Shown here one piece after another: positions 5,605 to 12,239 of a DNA stretch of 12,239 nucleotides. The notes under the pieces are model-generated. The model made no database searches and was not told the origin of the DNA. It was given only the letters and a program-made list of their open reading frames with translations. The translations under genes and the position numbers were made by a program. Positions within the stretch are counted from its first letter, which is position 1. Each line of letters opens with the position of its first letter. Source of the DNA: an uncultured Eubacteriales bacterium (lineage in GTDB: Bacteria > Bacillota > Clostridia > Oscillospirales > Oscillospiraceae); assembly GCA_958427375.1 (NCBI GenBank), contig CAUABY010000038.1:1-12239 (forward strand). Reading direction: 5' to 3'.

Positions 5605-7668
5605 TTACTCAGCGTCAGAGGGCTCTTCCTCAGGGGCAAAGCCGGTGGCCTCGCCGGACTCGGAAACCTCATACACGAGAGCGTCGCCGGCGGGCTCGTT
5701 ATCATACTCAACTTCCTCCGCCTTGGGAGCGGCGGGTGCGGGCTCGGAAAGGGCACGGATAGAGAGGGAGATCTTGTGCTTCTCCTCGTCGATAGCGGTA
5801 ATCTTTGCCTCGACAACATCGCCGACAGACAAAACGTCCTCAGGCTTACCGATACGGCGGTTTGCAATCTGGGAAATATGAATCAGGCCGTCAACACCCT
5901 CAACAACCTCTGCGAATGCGCCAAAGGGCATGAGCTTGACAATCTTAACCTCAGCGGCATCGCCGACAGAGTACTTGCCGGTGAACACAGCCCAGGGATT
6001 GGCTTCGGGATCCTTGTAGCCGAGGGAGATTTTGCGCTTTTCTTTGTCAAAGTTGATGACGTAGACATCAACCTCATCACCAACGGAGACAACCTCAGAG
6101 GGCTGATGGATACGGCCCCAGCTCAGCTCGGAGACGTGAACCATACCGTCAATACCACCGATATCGACAAACGCGCCATAGCTGGTGAGGGATTTGACAA
6201 CGCCGTGGTACTTCTTGCCAATCTCAATCTCATTCCAGATGGCTTCAGTGCGCTCGCGGCGCTCAGCCTGAGCAACACGGCGGATGGAGCCGACAACACG
6301 CTTGCGTGCCTTGTTGACCTCGGTTATCTTCAGGCGGACAGTCTTTTTAATGAGCTGTGCAAGGTCAGCCTCACGGGGCAGGTCGGTCTGGGATGCGGGG
6401 ACAAACACGCGCACACCTTTGACATTGACGACAACGCCGCCTTTGTTCTCCTCAGTGACAACGCCTTCAAGGACAGTGCCGTCCTCTGCGGCGGTCTCAA
6501 CATCGTTCCAGCTCTTTGCGGCATCAAGGCGCTTCTTGGAAAGCTGTGCTGTACCCTCAACATCGTTAACTCTCACGACAACGGCTTCAATGGTGTCACC
6601 AAGCTTGACAACGTCCTCAACCTTGACGCCGTCATCGGTGAACTCGGAAGTGGGAATGAAGCCGGAATACTTGGTACCAAGATCAACACTGATCTCAGTA
6701 TTGGTAATCGCAACTACAGTACCAGTTACCTTATCTCCATTATATATAGTTTTGAGAGTTTCCTCCAGCATTTCATCAAAGGATTTTTCACCCTCAAGCT
6801 TAGTTTCTTCGACTTTGATTTCGTCAGACATTTTGTTTCTTACCTCCTTAATTATCCACGCAGGCGTGGATGCCCCTGCTGTAAGGCCGACCGTGTCACA
6901 GGTTTTGAGCCTGTCCATATCAAGCTCACCGAACCGCTCGATAAACTGGACATTGGCGCATTGCTCCGCACATATCTGAGCAAGGTGTACGCTGTTTGCG
7001 CTGTGCTTTCCGCCGATAACGACCATCGCATCACATTTGGAGGCAAGCTTTGCAGCCTCTTCCTGTCGCGTGAATGTAGCAAGACATATTGTATCAGATA
7101 TTTTTGCATTTGTACATCTTTTTTTTATTACATCGCAACATTCGTTAAATTTACTGCGCGTCTGCGTTGTTTGAACTACTACAGTTATCGGTTTTGTCCA
7201 GATTGACACATTGTTGTCGAGCCAGCGTTCAAGCTCCGTCGGGTTTTCAAAGACCTCATGCTCGCCGCACCAGCCGCATATCGCCTCAACCTCCGGGTGT
7301 TCACGCATGCCGATGATTATGACAAAGCGGCCCTCCTCAGCTGCGCGGCTGACAATTGTATGTATAGCCTTCACCTTGGGGCAGCTCGCATCAGTCACCA
7401 CAGTGCCGCGCCGCTCAAGCTCGTCATACACGCTCTTTGCCACACCGTGCGCGCGGATAATGACATGTTCACCGCATTTGGCCTCAGCAGGTGTGTCAAT
7501 AACACGCAGTCCTTTGGCCTTGAGCTCGTTTACAACGTCCTCATTATGTATAAGCTCGCCCAAGCAGCAGCACTCACCCTGCTCCGCAATGAGCTTCTCC
7601 GCCATCTCCACCGAACGGCGCACGCCAAAGCAAAATCCCGCGCTCTCCGCCAAAATTATTTCTTTCAT
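5605..7668 (-). CDS. ispH-rpsA: Bifunctional HMBPP reductase IspH / 30S ribosomal protein S1
   Basis: The protein has 687 residues. Residues 1-279 are IspH (LytB), which reduces HMBPP to IPP and DMAPP in the last step of the MEP isoprenoid pathway. The three 4Fe-4S ligands are Cys13 (GFCFGV), Cys96 (DASCPKV) and Cys195 (TICLAT), and the active-site elements GELIHN (His41), RAHGV (His74), REHPEVE (His124, Glu126) and ASTPAWI are all present. Residues 280-640 hold four S1 RNA-binding repeats, at about 313-379, 398-464, 487-551 and 572-637; YGAFVDIGGIDGMVHVSELSW marks the third. An acidic tail rich in E, P and A follows. The fusion is known in Clostridia, so it is not an assembly artefact. The ATG at 7668 overlaps the cmk stop by four bases (ATGA), with AAGAAGG as ribosome-binding site. 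An internal start for S1 alone is described separately. It is the last gene of its run. Confidence 0.95.
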   Translation of the reverse strand: MKEIILAESAGFCFGVRRSVEMAEKLIAEQGECCCLGELIHNEDVVNELKAKGLRVIDTPAEAKCGEHVIIRAHGVAKSVYDELERRGTVVTDASCPKVKAIHTIVSRAAEEGRFVIIIGMREHPEVEAICGWCGEHEVFENPTELERWLDNNVSIWTKPITVVVQTTQTRSKFNECCDVIKKRCTNAKISDTICLATFTRQEEAAKLASKCDAMVVIGGKHSANSVHLAQICAEQCANVQFIERFGELDMDRLKTCDTVGLTAGASTPAWIIKEVRNKMSDEIKVEETKLEGEKSFDEMLEETLKTIYNGDKVTGTVVAITNTEISVDLGTKYSGFIPTSEFTDDGVKVEDVVKLGDTIEAVVVRVNDVEGTAQLSKKRLDAAKSWNDVETAAEDGTVLEGVVTEENKGGVVVNVKGVRVFVPASQTDLPREADLAQLIKKTVRLKITEVNKARKRVVGSIRRVAQAERRERTEAIWNEIEIGKKYHGVVKSLTSYGAFVDIGGIDGMVHVSELSWGRIHQPSEVVSVGDEVDVYVINFDKEKRKISLGYKDPEANPWAVFTGKYSVGDAAEVKIVKLMPFGAFAEVVEGVDGLIHISQIANRRIGKPEDVLSVGDVVEAKITAIDEEKHKISLSIRALSEPAPAAPKAEEVEYDNEPAGDALVYEVSESGEATGFAPEEEPSDAE
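6829..6849 (-). promoter_or_regulatory. Internal Shine-Dalgarno and ATG at the IspH/S1 domain boundary
   Basis: On the minus strand a consensus AAGGAGGT (6849-6842) is followed about ten bases later by an in-frame ATG (6831-6829), which is Met280. This is exactly where the IspH domain ends and the S1 part (MSDEIKVEE) begins. It could give a free four-repeat S1 protein of 408 residues. The SD coincides with codons for Ile-Lys-Glu-Val, common at IspH C-termini, so chance is possible. Confidence 0.6.
6854..6871 (-). repeat. Perfect 8-bp inverted repeat just upstream of the internal S1 start
   Basis: ATCCACGC and GCGTGGAT are perfect inverted copies separated by two bases. In RNA this could form a 7-bp hairpin with a 4-base loop, ending four bases before the internal AAGGAGG. 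It lies in codons for the conserved IspH STPAWI motif, so protein constraint may partly explain it. Confidence 0.55.
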
Positions 7669-8360
7669 TTTTTAACCTTCTTTATGCCAAGTTTTTGCTC
7701 AATGATGCTCTCAAGCAGGGCAAGGCTTTCGTCAAAGTCAATATCGCTCGTGTCCACTAAGACAGCGTCCTCCGCCTTTTTAAGCGGTGCGGCGGCGCGG
7801 CTGGTATCCTGCTCATCGCGGTATTGAATATCACGCAGAACCTCTTCAAAGCTCTCCTGGATTCCTTTCTGCTTTAGCTCGCGCTGACGACGCAGGGCGC
7901 GCGCCTCGGCACTTGCGGTGAGGAATATTTTAAGCTCCGCCTGCGGCAAAACAACAGTTCCTATATCGCGCCCGTCCATTATCACGCTGTTCTCCCTCGC
8001 CATATGCCTTTGCATCTCAAGAAGATACGCGCGCACAGCCGGGTGCGCGGATATGTCGGAGGCGCGGAGAGATATCTCCGGCAGTCTTATTTCCCCGGAA
8101 ACATCCTCGCCATTCAAAAACATGCGCTGCTCGCCCGCGTCATTATATCGCATGCTTATCTCAAGCTCAGGCAGGATTGCGGACAACTCCGCCTCAGAGT
8201 GCGTATCAAGTCCGCGCCTATGCGCCGCCAGACCCACAGTGCGGTATATTGCGCCGGTATCAACATAAATAAAGCCAAAGCTCCTGGCTGCCGCCCGCGC
8301 AAGGCTGCTCTTGCCCGCGCCGCTGGGTCCGTCAATAGCTATTGCATAATGTCCTTTCAT
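7665..8360 (-). CDS. cmk: Cytidylate kinase
   Basis: The 231-residue kinase phosphorylates CMP and dCMP with ATP in pyrimidine nucleotide recycling in the cytoplasm. Visible motifs are the P-loop GPSGAGKSS (11-19), DTGAIYR (35-41), the nucleotide-binding MDGRDIGTVV (128-137) and the lid and catalytic RDEQDTSRA (181-189). Length matches the bacterial family (about 220-230). The ATG at 8360 is preceded by GAGG at normal spacing, 18 bases after the stop of the HI0933-like gene. Its stop overlaps the ispH start (ATGA), indicating translational coupling. In many Clostridia a plsC acyltransferase gene lies between cmk and ispH; it is absent here. Confidence 0.95.
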   Translation of the reverse strand: MKGHYAIAIDGPSGAGKSSLARAAARSFGFIYVDTGAIYRTVGLAAHRRGLDTHSEAELSAILPELEISMRYNDAGEQRMFLNGEDVSGEIRLPEISLRASDISAHPAVRAYLLEMQRHMARENSVIMDGRDIGTVVLPQAELKIFLTASAEARALRRQRELKQKGIQESFEEVLRDIQYRDEQDTSRAAAPLKKAEDAVLVDTSDIDFDESLALLESIIEQKLGIKKVKK

Positions 8361-8378
8361 TTTACCAACCTCACATGT

Positions 8379-9608
8379 TTATATCGAGCTTCCGGCTACA
8401 TAGCCGGTCGACCATGCAATCTGTAAGTTAAAGCCGCCAGTATAACCGTCCACATTCAGCACCTCGCCGGCAAAATACAGCCCGCTGACAAGCTTTGACT
8501 CCATTGTCCGCGGATTAATTTCCTTGGTGCATACGCCGCCAGAGGTGACAACGGCCTCATCAACAGGGCGCGTGCCAGAAATTGAAACCGGGAAAGCCTT
8601 AAATAGGTGCAGAAGCCGCATGCGCTGCTCGCGCGTGATTACATTGACCTTCTCATTCTCCGGTATGCCGGATAAGCGCACAAGCACCGGAATCATCGTG
8701 TAGCCCGCGAGGTCGCTGAGGGCGTTTTTGAACTCTTTATTTGAATACTTGTCAAAGTCACGCAGTATGCGCTGGTCGAGCTTCTTCTCGTCAAGCGCCG
8801 GCTTCAAATCAATTTCCAGCCGATATTCGCACTCACCAAAGCGGCGCATGTGCGCGCTTGCCGACAATACCAGCGGCCCGGAGACGCCAAAGTGCGTGAA
8901 GAGCATTTCGCCCTGCTCTTTGAAAATCAGCTTATTGTCCTCAAACACCGAGAGCGCCACGTTTTTCAGTGAAAAGCCCTGCATCTCGGCGCAGTATTCA
9001 TCAGGGCTTTCCAGCGGCACAAGCGAGGGGCGAAGCTTCGTTACCGTGTGTCCGAGTTTGCGCGCGAAATCATAACCGTCTCCCACAGAGCCGGTGAGCG
9101 GATACGAAAGTCCGCCCGTACACACAGCGGCGGCACGGCACTTTATCAAGCCCTCAGCCGTGTCAACGCCGGCAACAGCGCCATTCTCGGTCACAATACG
9201 TTTGGCCTTGGTATGTACTACCTTAACGCCCGCGTGCTCGCAGAGCGTGGCCATAGTTCCGGCAACATCGTTTGCATTATCAGACACCGGGAAAACGCGG
9301 CTTCCGCGCTCGGTCTTTACAGGCAGGCCGTGTGCCTCAAAAAAGCTCATCGTGTCAGTCGGTGAGAGGCGGTTCAGCGCGCTGTAGAGGAATCGGCCAT
9401 CACCCGGAATATTGCGCATAAACTCTTTAATATCGCAGTTATTTGTAAGGTTGCAGCGCCCTTTTCCTGTGATGCGCACTTTGCGGCCGAGTTGGCGGTT
9501 CGGCTCAAGCAGAATGGTTTTCACTCCCCTGCTTGCCGCCGTGTAAGCACACATCATCCCCGCCGCGCCGCCGCCTATGACGACGAGCTCTGTTTTCTTT
9601 ATATCCAT
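8379..9608 (-). CDS. HI0933/YhiN-family FAD-dependent oxidoreductase
   Basis: The 409-residue flavoprotein belongs to the HI0933-like group, often annotated as aminoacetone oxidase family FAD-binding enzyme or BaiN-like. It has an N-terminal FAD motif VVIGGGAAGMM (9-19) and the signature GRKVRITGKGRCNLTN (41-56). The middle carries TGSVGDGYDFARKLGHT, and the C-terminal FAD signature is FAGEVLNVDG (379-388) plus YTGGFNLQIAWSTG. The physiological reaction of most members is not established, so only the cofactor can be called with confidence. The ATG at 9608 has GGAG eight bases upstream and lies 26 bases after the rluB stop. Conserved placement beside rluB and cmk is common in Clostridia but does not reveal a function. 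Confidence 0.9.
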   Translation of the reverse strand: MDIKKTELVVIGGGAAGMMCAYTAASRGVKTILLEPNRQLGRKVRITGKGRCNLTNNCDIKEFMRNIPGDGRFLYSALNRLSPTDTMSFFEAHGLPVKTERGSRVFPVSDNANDVAGTMATLCEHAGVKVVHTKAKRIVTENGAVAGVDTAEGLIKCRAAAVCTGGLSYPLTGSVGDGYDFARKLGHTVTKLRPSLVPLESPDEYCAEMQGFSLKNVALSVFEDNKLIFKEQGEMLFTHFGVSGPLVLSASAHMRRFGECEYRLEIDLKPALDEKKLDQRILRDFDKYSNKEFKNALSDLAGYTMIPVLVRLSGIPENEKVNVITREQRMRLLHLFKAFPVSISGTRPVDEAVVTSGGVCTKEINPRTMESKLVSGLYFAGEVLNVDGYTGGFNLQIAWSTGYVAGSSI

Positions 9609-9634
9609 AAATTTACTCCGTTTGCTTTGCGTAA

Positions 9635-10339
9635 TTATTTTGCCATGACAGCCCTTATTTCGCTCTCAGTTAAGTGCCGCCATTTTCCGATGGGGAGCGT
9701 GCCCAGCTCAAGCGGGCCCTCGCTGACGCGCATAAGGCGTGTTATCTTCAAGCCCACGCACGCGCACATCTTCCGCACCTGACGGTTTCGCCCCTCGCTG
9801 ATTGTTATAAGAAGCACCGCCCCGCCGGGTATCAGGCTTTCTATATCTACATTGTCCGCCTGAACAATGTAATCACCAATGTCCAATTCGCCCCGCAGGT
9901 GCTCTACCGCAAGGCCTATATCTTCACCCCGCACCCACGTGCGGTATGTTTTTCTGAATTCATGCGACGGGTGCATGAGCGTGTTGGCAAAATCCCCGTC
10001 GTTTGTCATTATGAGCAGCCCCTCAGAATACATATCAAGCCGCCCGACCGGGTAAACGCGTCCCTGCCCTTTTATCAGCTCTGTAACGTTTCTGCGCCCC
10101 TTTTCGTCGCTCATTGAAGTGACGTAGCCGCGGGGCTTATTCAGCATTATGTAGGTCCTGCCCTCAATGCGGGGAAGCGGCTTCTCGTCAACCGTGATGA
10201 CATCCGTCTCCTCCGCCCTGTCGCCAAGCTTTGCGATCACGCCGTTCAGCTTGACGCGGCCCGCCTCTATATACTCCTCCGCCGCGCGGCGTGACATAAG
10301 CCCGGCGGCGGATATTATTTTCTGCAAGCGTTCTGCCAT
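9635..10339 (-). CDS. rluB: rRNA pseudouridine synthase, RsuA/RluB family
   Basis: The 234-residue protein has an N-terminal S4 RNA-binding domain (residues 3-50, RLQKIISAAGLMSRRAAEEY) and a pseudouridine synthase domain. The catalytic aspartate is Asp102 in YPVGRLDMYSEGLL. EGRNRQVRKM (182-191) is the other conserved signature. RluB modifies U2605 of 23S rRNA in E. coli and related enzymes act in bacilli, but the exact target here cannot be read from sequence, and RsuA or RluE specificity is not excluded. The ATG at 10339 follows GGAG by seven bases and comes 11 nt after the carboxypeptidase stop, so the two are probably cotranscribed. In Bacillus the orthologue also lies near dacB and sporulation genes. 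Confidence 0.9.
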   Translation of the reverse strand: MAERLQKIISAAGLMSRRAAEEYIEAGRVKLNGVIAKLGDRAEETDVITVDEKPLPRIEGRTYIMLNKPRGYVTSMSDEKGRRNVTELIKGQGRVYPVGRLDMYSEGLLIMTNDGDFANTLMHPSHEFRKTYRTWVRGEDIGLAVEHLRGELDIGDYIVQADNVDIESLIPGGAVLLITISEGRNRQVRKMCACVGLKITRLMRVSEGPLELGTLPIGKWRHLTESEIRAVMAK

Positions 10340-10350
10340 AAAATACTCCG

Positions 10351-11403
10351 CTATTTTTTACTTTTCATCGAAATTGCGTCCGCATATACGAGATAATACT
10401 CCGCCACGCACTTTCCGTCAACAGATACCGCGACATTTCCGCCCTTTCTGCCCTTTTCCACCGGTGCAAAGACAAACCACGGCAGCTCAGCGCTTAATGT
10501 GAGCTCCACCTCTGAGGGCAGGAAAAGCTCAATTTCACTTTCCGGCACGAGATACGCCCAGCGGTTTTCTCCCGTAATTACCGGCACACTGAACCGCAGT
10601 TCTTCCGTTATACTGCGCATTGAGCAGCGGGAATACGCCCAATTATACAGCGCGGCATGGTCGTTCCAGTCGTCAGGCGCGCAGAGTGTGACGCAGACGA
10701 AGCGCGCGCCGTTTTGCTCACAGCAGGAGACAAGACAGCGCCCGGCGGCCTCGGTAAAACCGGTCTTGCCGCCGACGCAGCCCGGCAGGCTTGATAAAAG
10801 ACGGTTGTGATTTACAAGCGTCAAGCCCTTGATATTGCAGCTTTTCATCGCCGTTATCTCGGCAAAAACGGGGTTATTCATACAATACAGCATAAGCTGG
10901 GCAAGGTCGCGCGCCGTGGAATAATGCCCGGCGTCGCTCAGGCCGTGGGGATTGGTAAAATGCGTATTTGTCATGCCAAGCGCGGCGGCTTTTTGGTTCA
11001 TAAATACCGCAAATTGTGCCGTTCCGCCCGCAACATAGTCTGCAAGCGCGAGCGCCGCGTCATTGCCTGATACGAGGAGAAGCCCCGTCACAAGCTCTTT
11101 GACGGTATATACATCTCCCTCTGAGAGATACATCGAAGATCCCTCAACATTGCAGCACTCCCCTTTTATCTTCACGCGCTCGTCTATATTGCAGTGTTCA
11201 AGCGCGACAATGGCCGTCATCAGCTTTGTTGTGCTGGCCATCGGCAGGCGCATATCCGCATTTTTATTGTACATTGTGTATCCTCCGCACATGAGCACCG
11301 CGCTTTTAGCGCTTACGCCGGGGCCGCCCTCCGCGGCCGCCTCCGGGCAGAGCGACACAAGCAGTATTGCCGCAAGCACAGCGGAAATTATTTTTCTCTT
11401 CAT
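10351..11403 (-). CDS. D-alanyl-D-alanine carboxypeptidase (low-molecular-weight PBP, DacB/DacF-like)
   Basis: The product of 350 residues removes the terminal D-Ala from peptidoglycan pentapeptides outside the membrane. It has a Sec signal peptide (MKRKIISAVLAAILLVSL, likely cleaved after the AAA near residue 24). The three active-site motifs of penicillin-binding proteins are present: STTK (57-60, nucleophile Ser57), SGN (112-114) and KTG (213-215). A short C-terminal domain follows, without an obvious amphipathic membrane anchor. Neighbouring ytfI and ytfJ suggest a sporulation or cortex role, as for DacB and DacF of Bacillus (inference). The start is uncertain. ATG 11403 fits the signal peptide, but its best ribosome-binding site, AAGGGTGG, is 14 bases away. 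GTG codons at 11418 and 11421 are alternatives that would add five or six residues. A hairpin covers this region. Confidence 0.9.
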   Translation of the reverse strand: MKRKIISAVLAAILLVSLCPEAAAEGGPGVSAKSAVLMCGGYTMYNKNADMRLPMASTTKLMTAIVALEHCNIDERVKIKGECCNVEGSSMYLSEGDVYTVKELVTGLLLVSGNDAALALADYVAGGTAQFAVFMNQKAAALGMTNTHFTNPHGLSDAGHYSTARDLAQLMLYCMNNPVFAEITAMKSCNIKGLTLVNHNRLLSSLPGCVGGKTGFTEAAGRCLVSCCEQNGARFVCVTLCAPDDWNDHAALYNWAYSRCSMRSITEELRFSVPVITGENRWAYLVPESEIELFLPSEVELTLSAELPWFVFAPVEKGRKGGNVAVSVDGKCVAEYYLVYADAISMKSKK

Positions 11404-11406
11404 CCT

Positions 11407-11450
11407 AATAATAAGCACCACCCTTAAATATCTGGGTAGTGCTTATTATT
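11407..11450 (-). repeat. 17-bp hairpin over the ribosome-binding region of the carboxypeptidase gene
   Basis: AATAATAAGCAC (11407-11418) is mirrored by GTGCTTATTATT (11439-11450). One G-U wobble on the minus-strand RNA and four further GC-rich pairs extend the stem to 17 bp around a 10-base loop. It fills most of the 73-nt gap between ytfJ and the carboxypeptidase, the only sizeable gap in the gene run. The 3' arm contains the SD-like GGGTGG and ends three bases before the ATG. No U-run follows, so it is not a normal terminator. Confidence 0.75.
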
Positions 11451-11476
11451 GACAGTTGCGGAAGTTTTATTACCTG

Positions 11477-11860
11477 TTACTTGTTCTTCTGCTTATCGAT
11501 GAAGTTATCAACGCGATCCATCACCTGCGGAACCATGTCAATGATTCTGTCAACAGTGTTGCTGGCAGGAGGTGTAACGTTTATCATCCTGACAGTGCCG
11601 TCCTTAATGATAAGGAAGCCGATGGGCTCAATCTTAACGCCGGTCGCATTGCCGCCGCCATAGGGCTGTTTCTCGCCCGCCTTTTTGCTGTTGAACTCAA
11701 CTCCGCCGCCGCCGAAGCCGAGGCTGATTTTTGAGATGGGAACAAGCGTAATACCGTCGGGCGTGACTATGGGGTCGCCGACAACGGTGTCGACCTTGAG
11801 AACGTCTTTCACATTCTGCATTGTGGTCTGCATAAGTTCACTGATAGGGTTGTTATCCAT
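11477..11860 (-). CDS. ytfJ: Sporulation protein YtfJ / GerW family
   Basis: The 127-residue protein carries the family core VVGDPIVTPDGITLVPISK (26-44) followed by a glycine-rich stretch LGFGGGGVEF (48-56), YGGG, and the C-terminal IKDGTVRMINV (85-95). Bacillus YtfJ/GerW is a forespore-expressed spore protein needed for normal germination. The biochemical role is not known. ATG 11860 is preferred over an upstream ATG at 11896, because it gives the usual N-terminus (MDNNPISELMQ), has AGGAAAGGA upstream, and overlaps the end of ytfI by eight bases as expected for coupled genes. The C-terminal ten residues or so are charged. The same ytfI-ytfJ pair occurs in bacilli, which supports membership of an endospore-forming lineage. 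Confidence 0.92.
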   Translation of the reverse strand: MDNNPISELMQTTMQNVKDVLKVDTVVGDPIVTPDGITLVPISKISLGFGGGGVEFNSKKAGEKQPYGGGNATGVKIEPIGFLIIKDGTVRMINVTPPASNTVDRIIDMVPQVMDRVDNFIDKQKNK

Positions 11861-12239
11861 TAGAGTCCATCCTTTCCTCATCCTGTATGTTTTCATTATT
11901 TGTGTTTTCTATTGTTATTGTGACTGTGTCCTCAATCGGTTCGCCGTTTTTCTTGGCCAGCCGCTTTTCGCGCATGAGCCTGAACTTGTTCTTAATAAGA
12001 ATACCCAGTGCGCTGAAAGCTAAACCAAAAGCGAGGCCAAATATTGAGCCGATGCGAATACTGAAGGCCGTGCCGAAGTCAATTACCGTCTTGTCTATGC
12101 CAAAGTCTATGTCTGTTCGCACATCGCAGTCTTTCACTTCAAAGCGCTGGGTACACATCGGCGCGAGCGTGGACAGTGCCGCGTTAACATAGCCAAAGGT
12201 CACAGCGGTCTTGTACGGGTCATCCCCCGCCGCCGTGTA
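11853..12239 (-). CDS. ytfI: DUF2953 protein YtfI, C-terminal part (5' end beyond the window)
   Basis: The reading frame is open from the window edge and starts YTAAGDDPYKTAVTFG, matching the conserved GxDDPxxTAxxYG block of DUF2953. A GTG at 12203 is an internal Val, not a start. After NAALSTLAP and a beta-rich stretch comes a hydrophobic segment IGSIFGLAFGLAFSALGILI, probably a membrane helix, then a basic and finally acidic C-terminal tail. 128 residues are visible. The family is found beside ytfJ in spore formers and is regarded as a sporulation-associated membrane protein of unknown function. It overlaps ytfJ by eight bases. Confidence 0.82.
   Translation of the reverse strand, partial: YTAAGDDPYKTAVTFGYVNAALSTLAPMCTQRFEVKDCDVRTDIDFGIDKTVIDFGTAFSIRIGSIFGLAFGLAFSALGILIKNKFRLMREKRLAKKNGEPIEDTVTITIENTNNENIQDEERMDSNG

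Noticed and set aside
5776..7206. 476-codon open frame on the plus strand opposite ispH-rpsA
   Set aside because: The minus strand carries unmistakable IspH and S1 motifs across the whole stretch. The antisense frame shows only the mirrored repetitive pattern of the S1 repeats.
11407..11450. Intrinsic terminator before the carboxypeptidase gene
   Set aside because: The stem is strong, but neither strand has a following U-run.
11477..11896. ytfJ starting at the ATG at 11896
   Set aside because: It would overlap ytfI by 44 bases and add 12 atypical residues. ATG 11860 has a better SD and the usual family N-terminus.

Overview
The window looks like chromosomal DNA of an anaerobic, spore-forming member of the Clostridia, probably from the Oscillospirales side of the class. 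Three observations support this. IspH is fused to ribosomal protein S1, an arrangement typical of Clostridia. The sporulation genes ytfI and ytfJ (gerW) sit next to a D,D-carboxypeptidase, rluB and cmk. A large multi-cluster flavin/iron-sulfur oxidoreductase of the GltD/NfnB type is also present. The family-level placement is inference.

Left part (1-3670, mostly plus strand). On the minus strand at the left edge is the 5' part of an AT-rich licD-like gene. It has its own promoter but is broken by one extra A in an A7 run. After an AT-rich intergenic region comes a strong promoter (TTTACA / extended TGTTATAAT) whose spacer is filled by a 21-bp dyad. It drives an 892-residue NADPH/FAD oxidoreductase with several Fe-S centres, followed 14 nt later by hypA (Ni-binding hydrogenase maturation factor) and a hairpin terminator. 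The operon looks like a regulated redox unit. No hydrogenase subunit is visible in the window.

Middle (3670-5600). A monocistronic alpha/beta hydrolase (monoacylglycerol lipase / lysophospholipase type) has its own promoter, a perfect Shine-Dalgarno and a terminator that works in both directions. Facing it on the minus strand is an AT-rich acyltransferase-3 remnant: an N-terminal and a C-terminal fragment in different frames, with the middle missing. The broken licD and broken acyltransferase are both surface-glycan modification genes and both much more AT-rich than their surroundings. They suggest laterally acquired, decaying cargo around a GC-richer core.

Right part (5545-12239, minus strand). 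A tightly packed run reads right to left: ytfI (DUF2953, cut by the window edge), ytfJ/gerW, a D-alanyl-D-alanine carboxypeptidase, rluB, a HI0933/YhiN-family flavoprotein, cmk, and the ispH-rpsA fusion, ending in a GC-rich terminator. Genes overlap or are separated by a few bases, except for a 73-nt gap before the carboxypeptidase that holds a 17-bp hairpin covering its ribosome-binding region. Inside ispH-rpsA, at the exact domain boundary, are a consensus Shine-Dalgarno and an in-frame ATG preceded by a small perfect hairpin. S1 may therefore also be made as a separate protein.

No tRNA, rRNA, CRISPR array or transposase was recognised.
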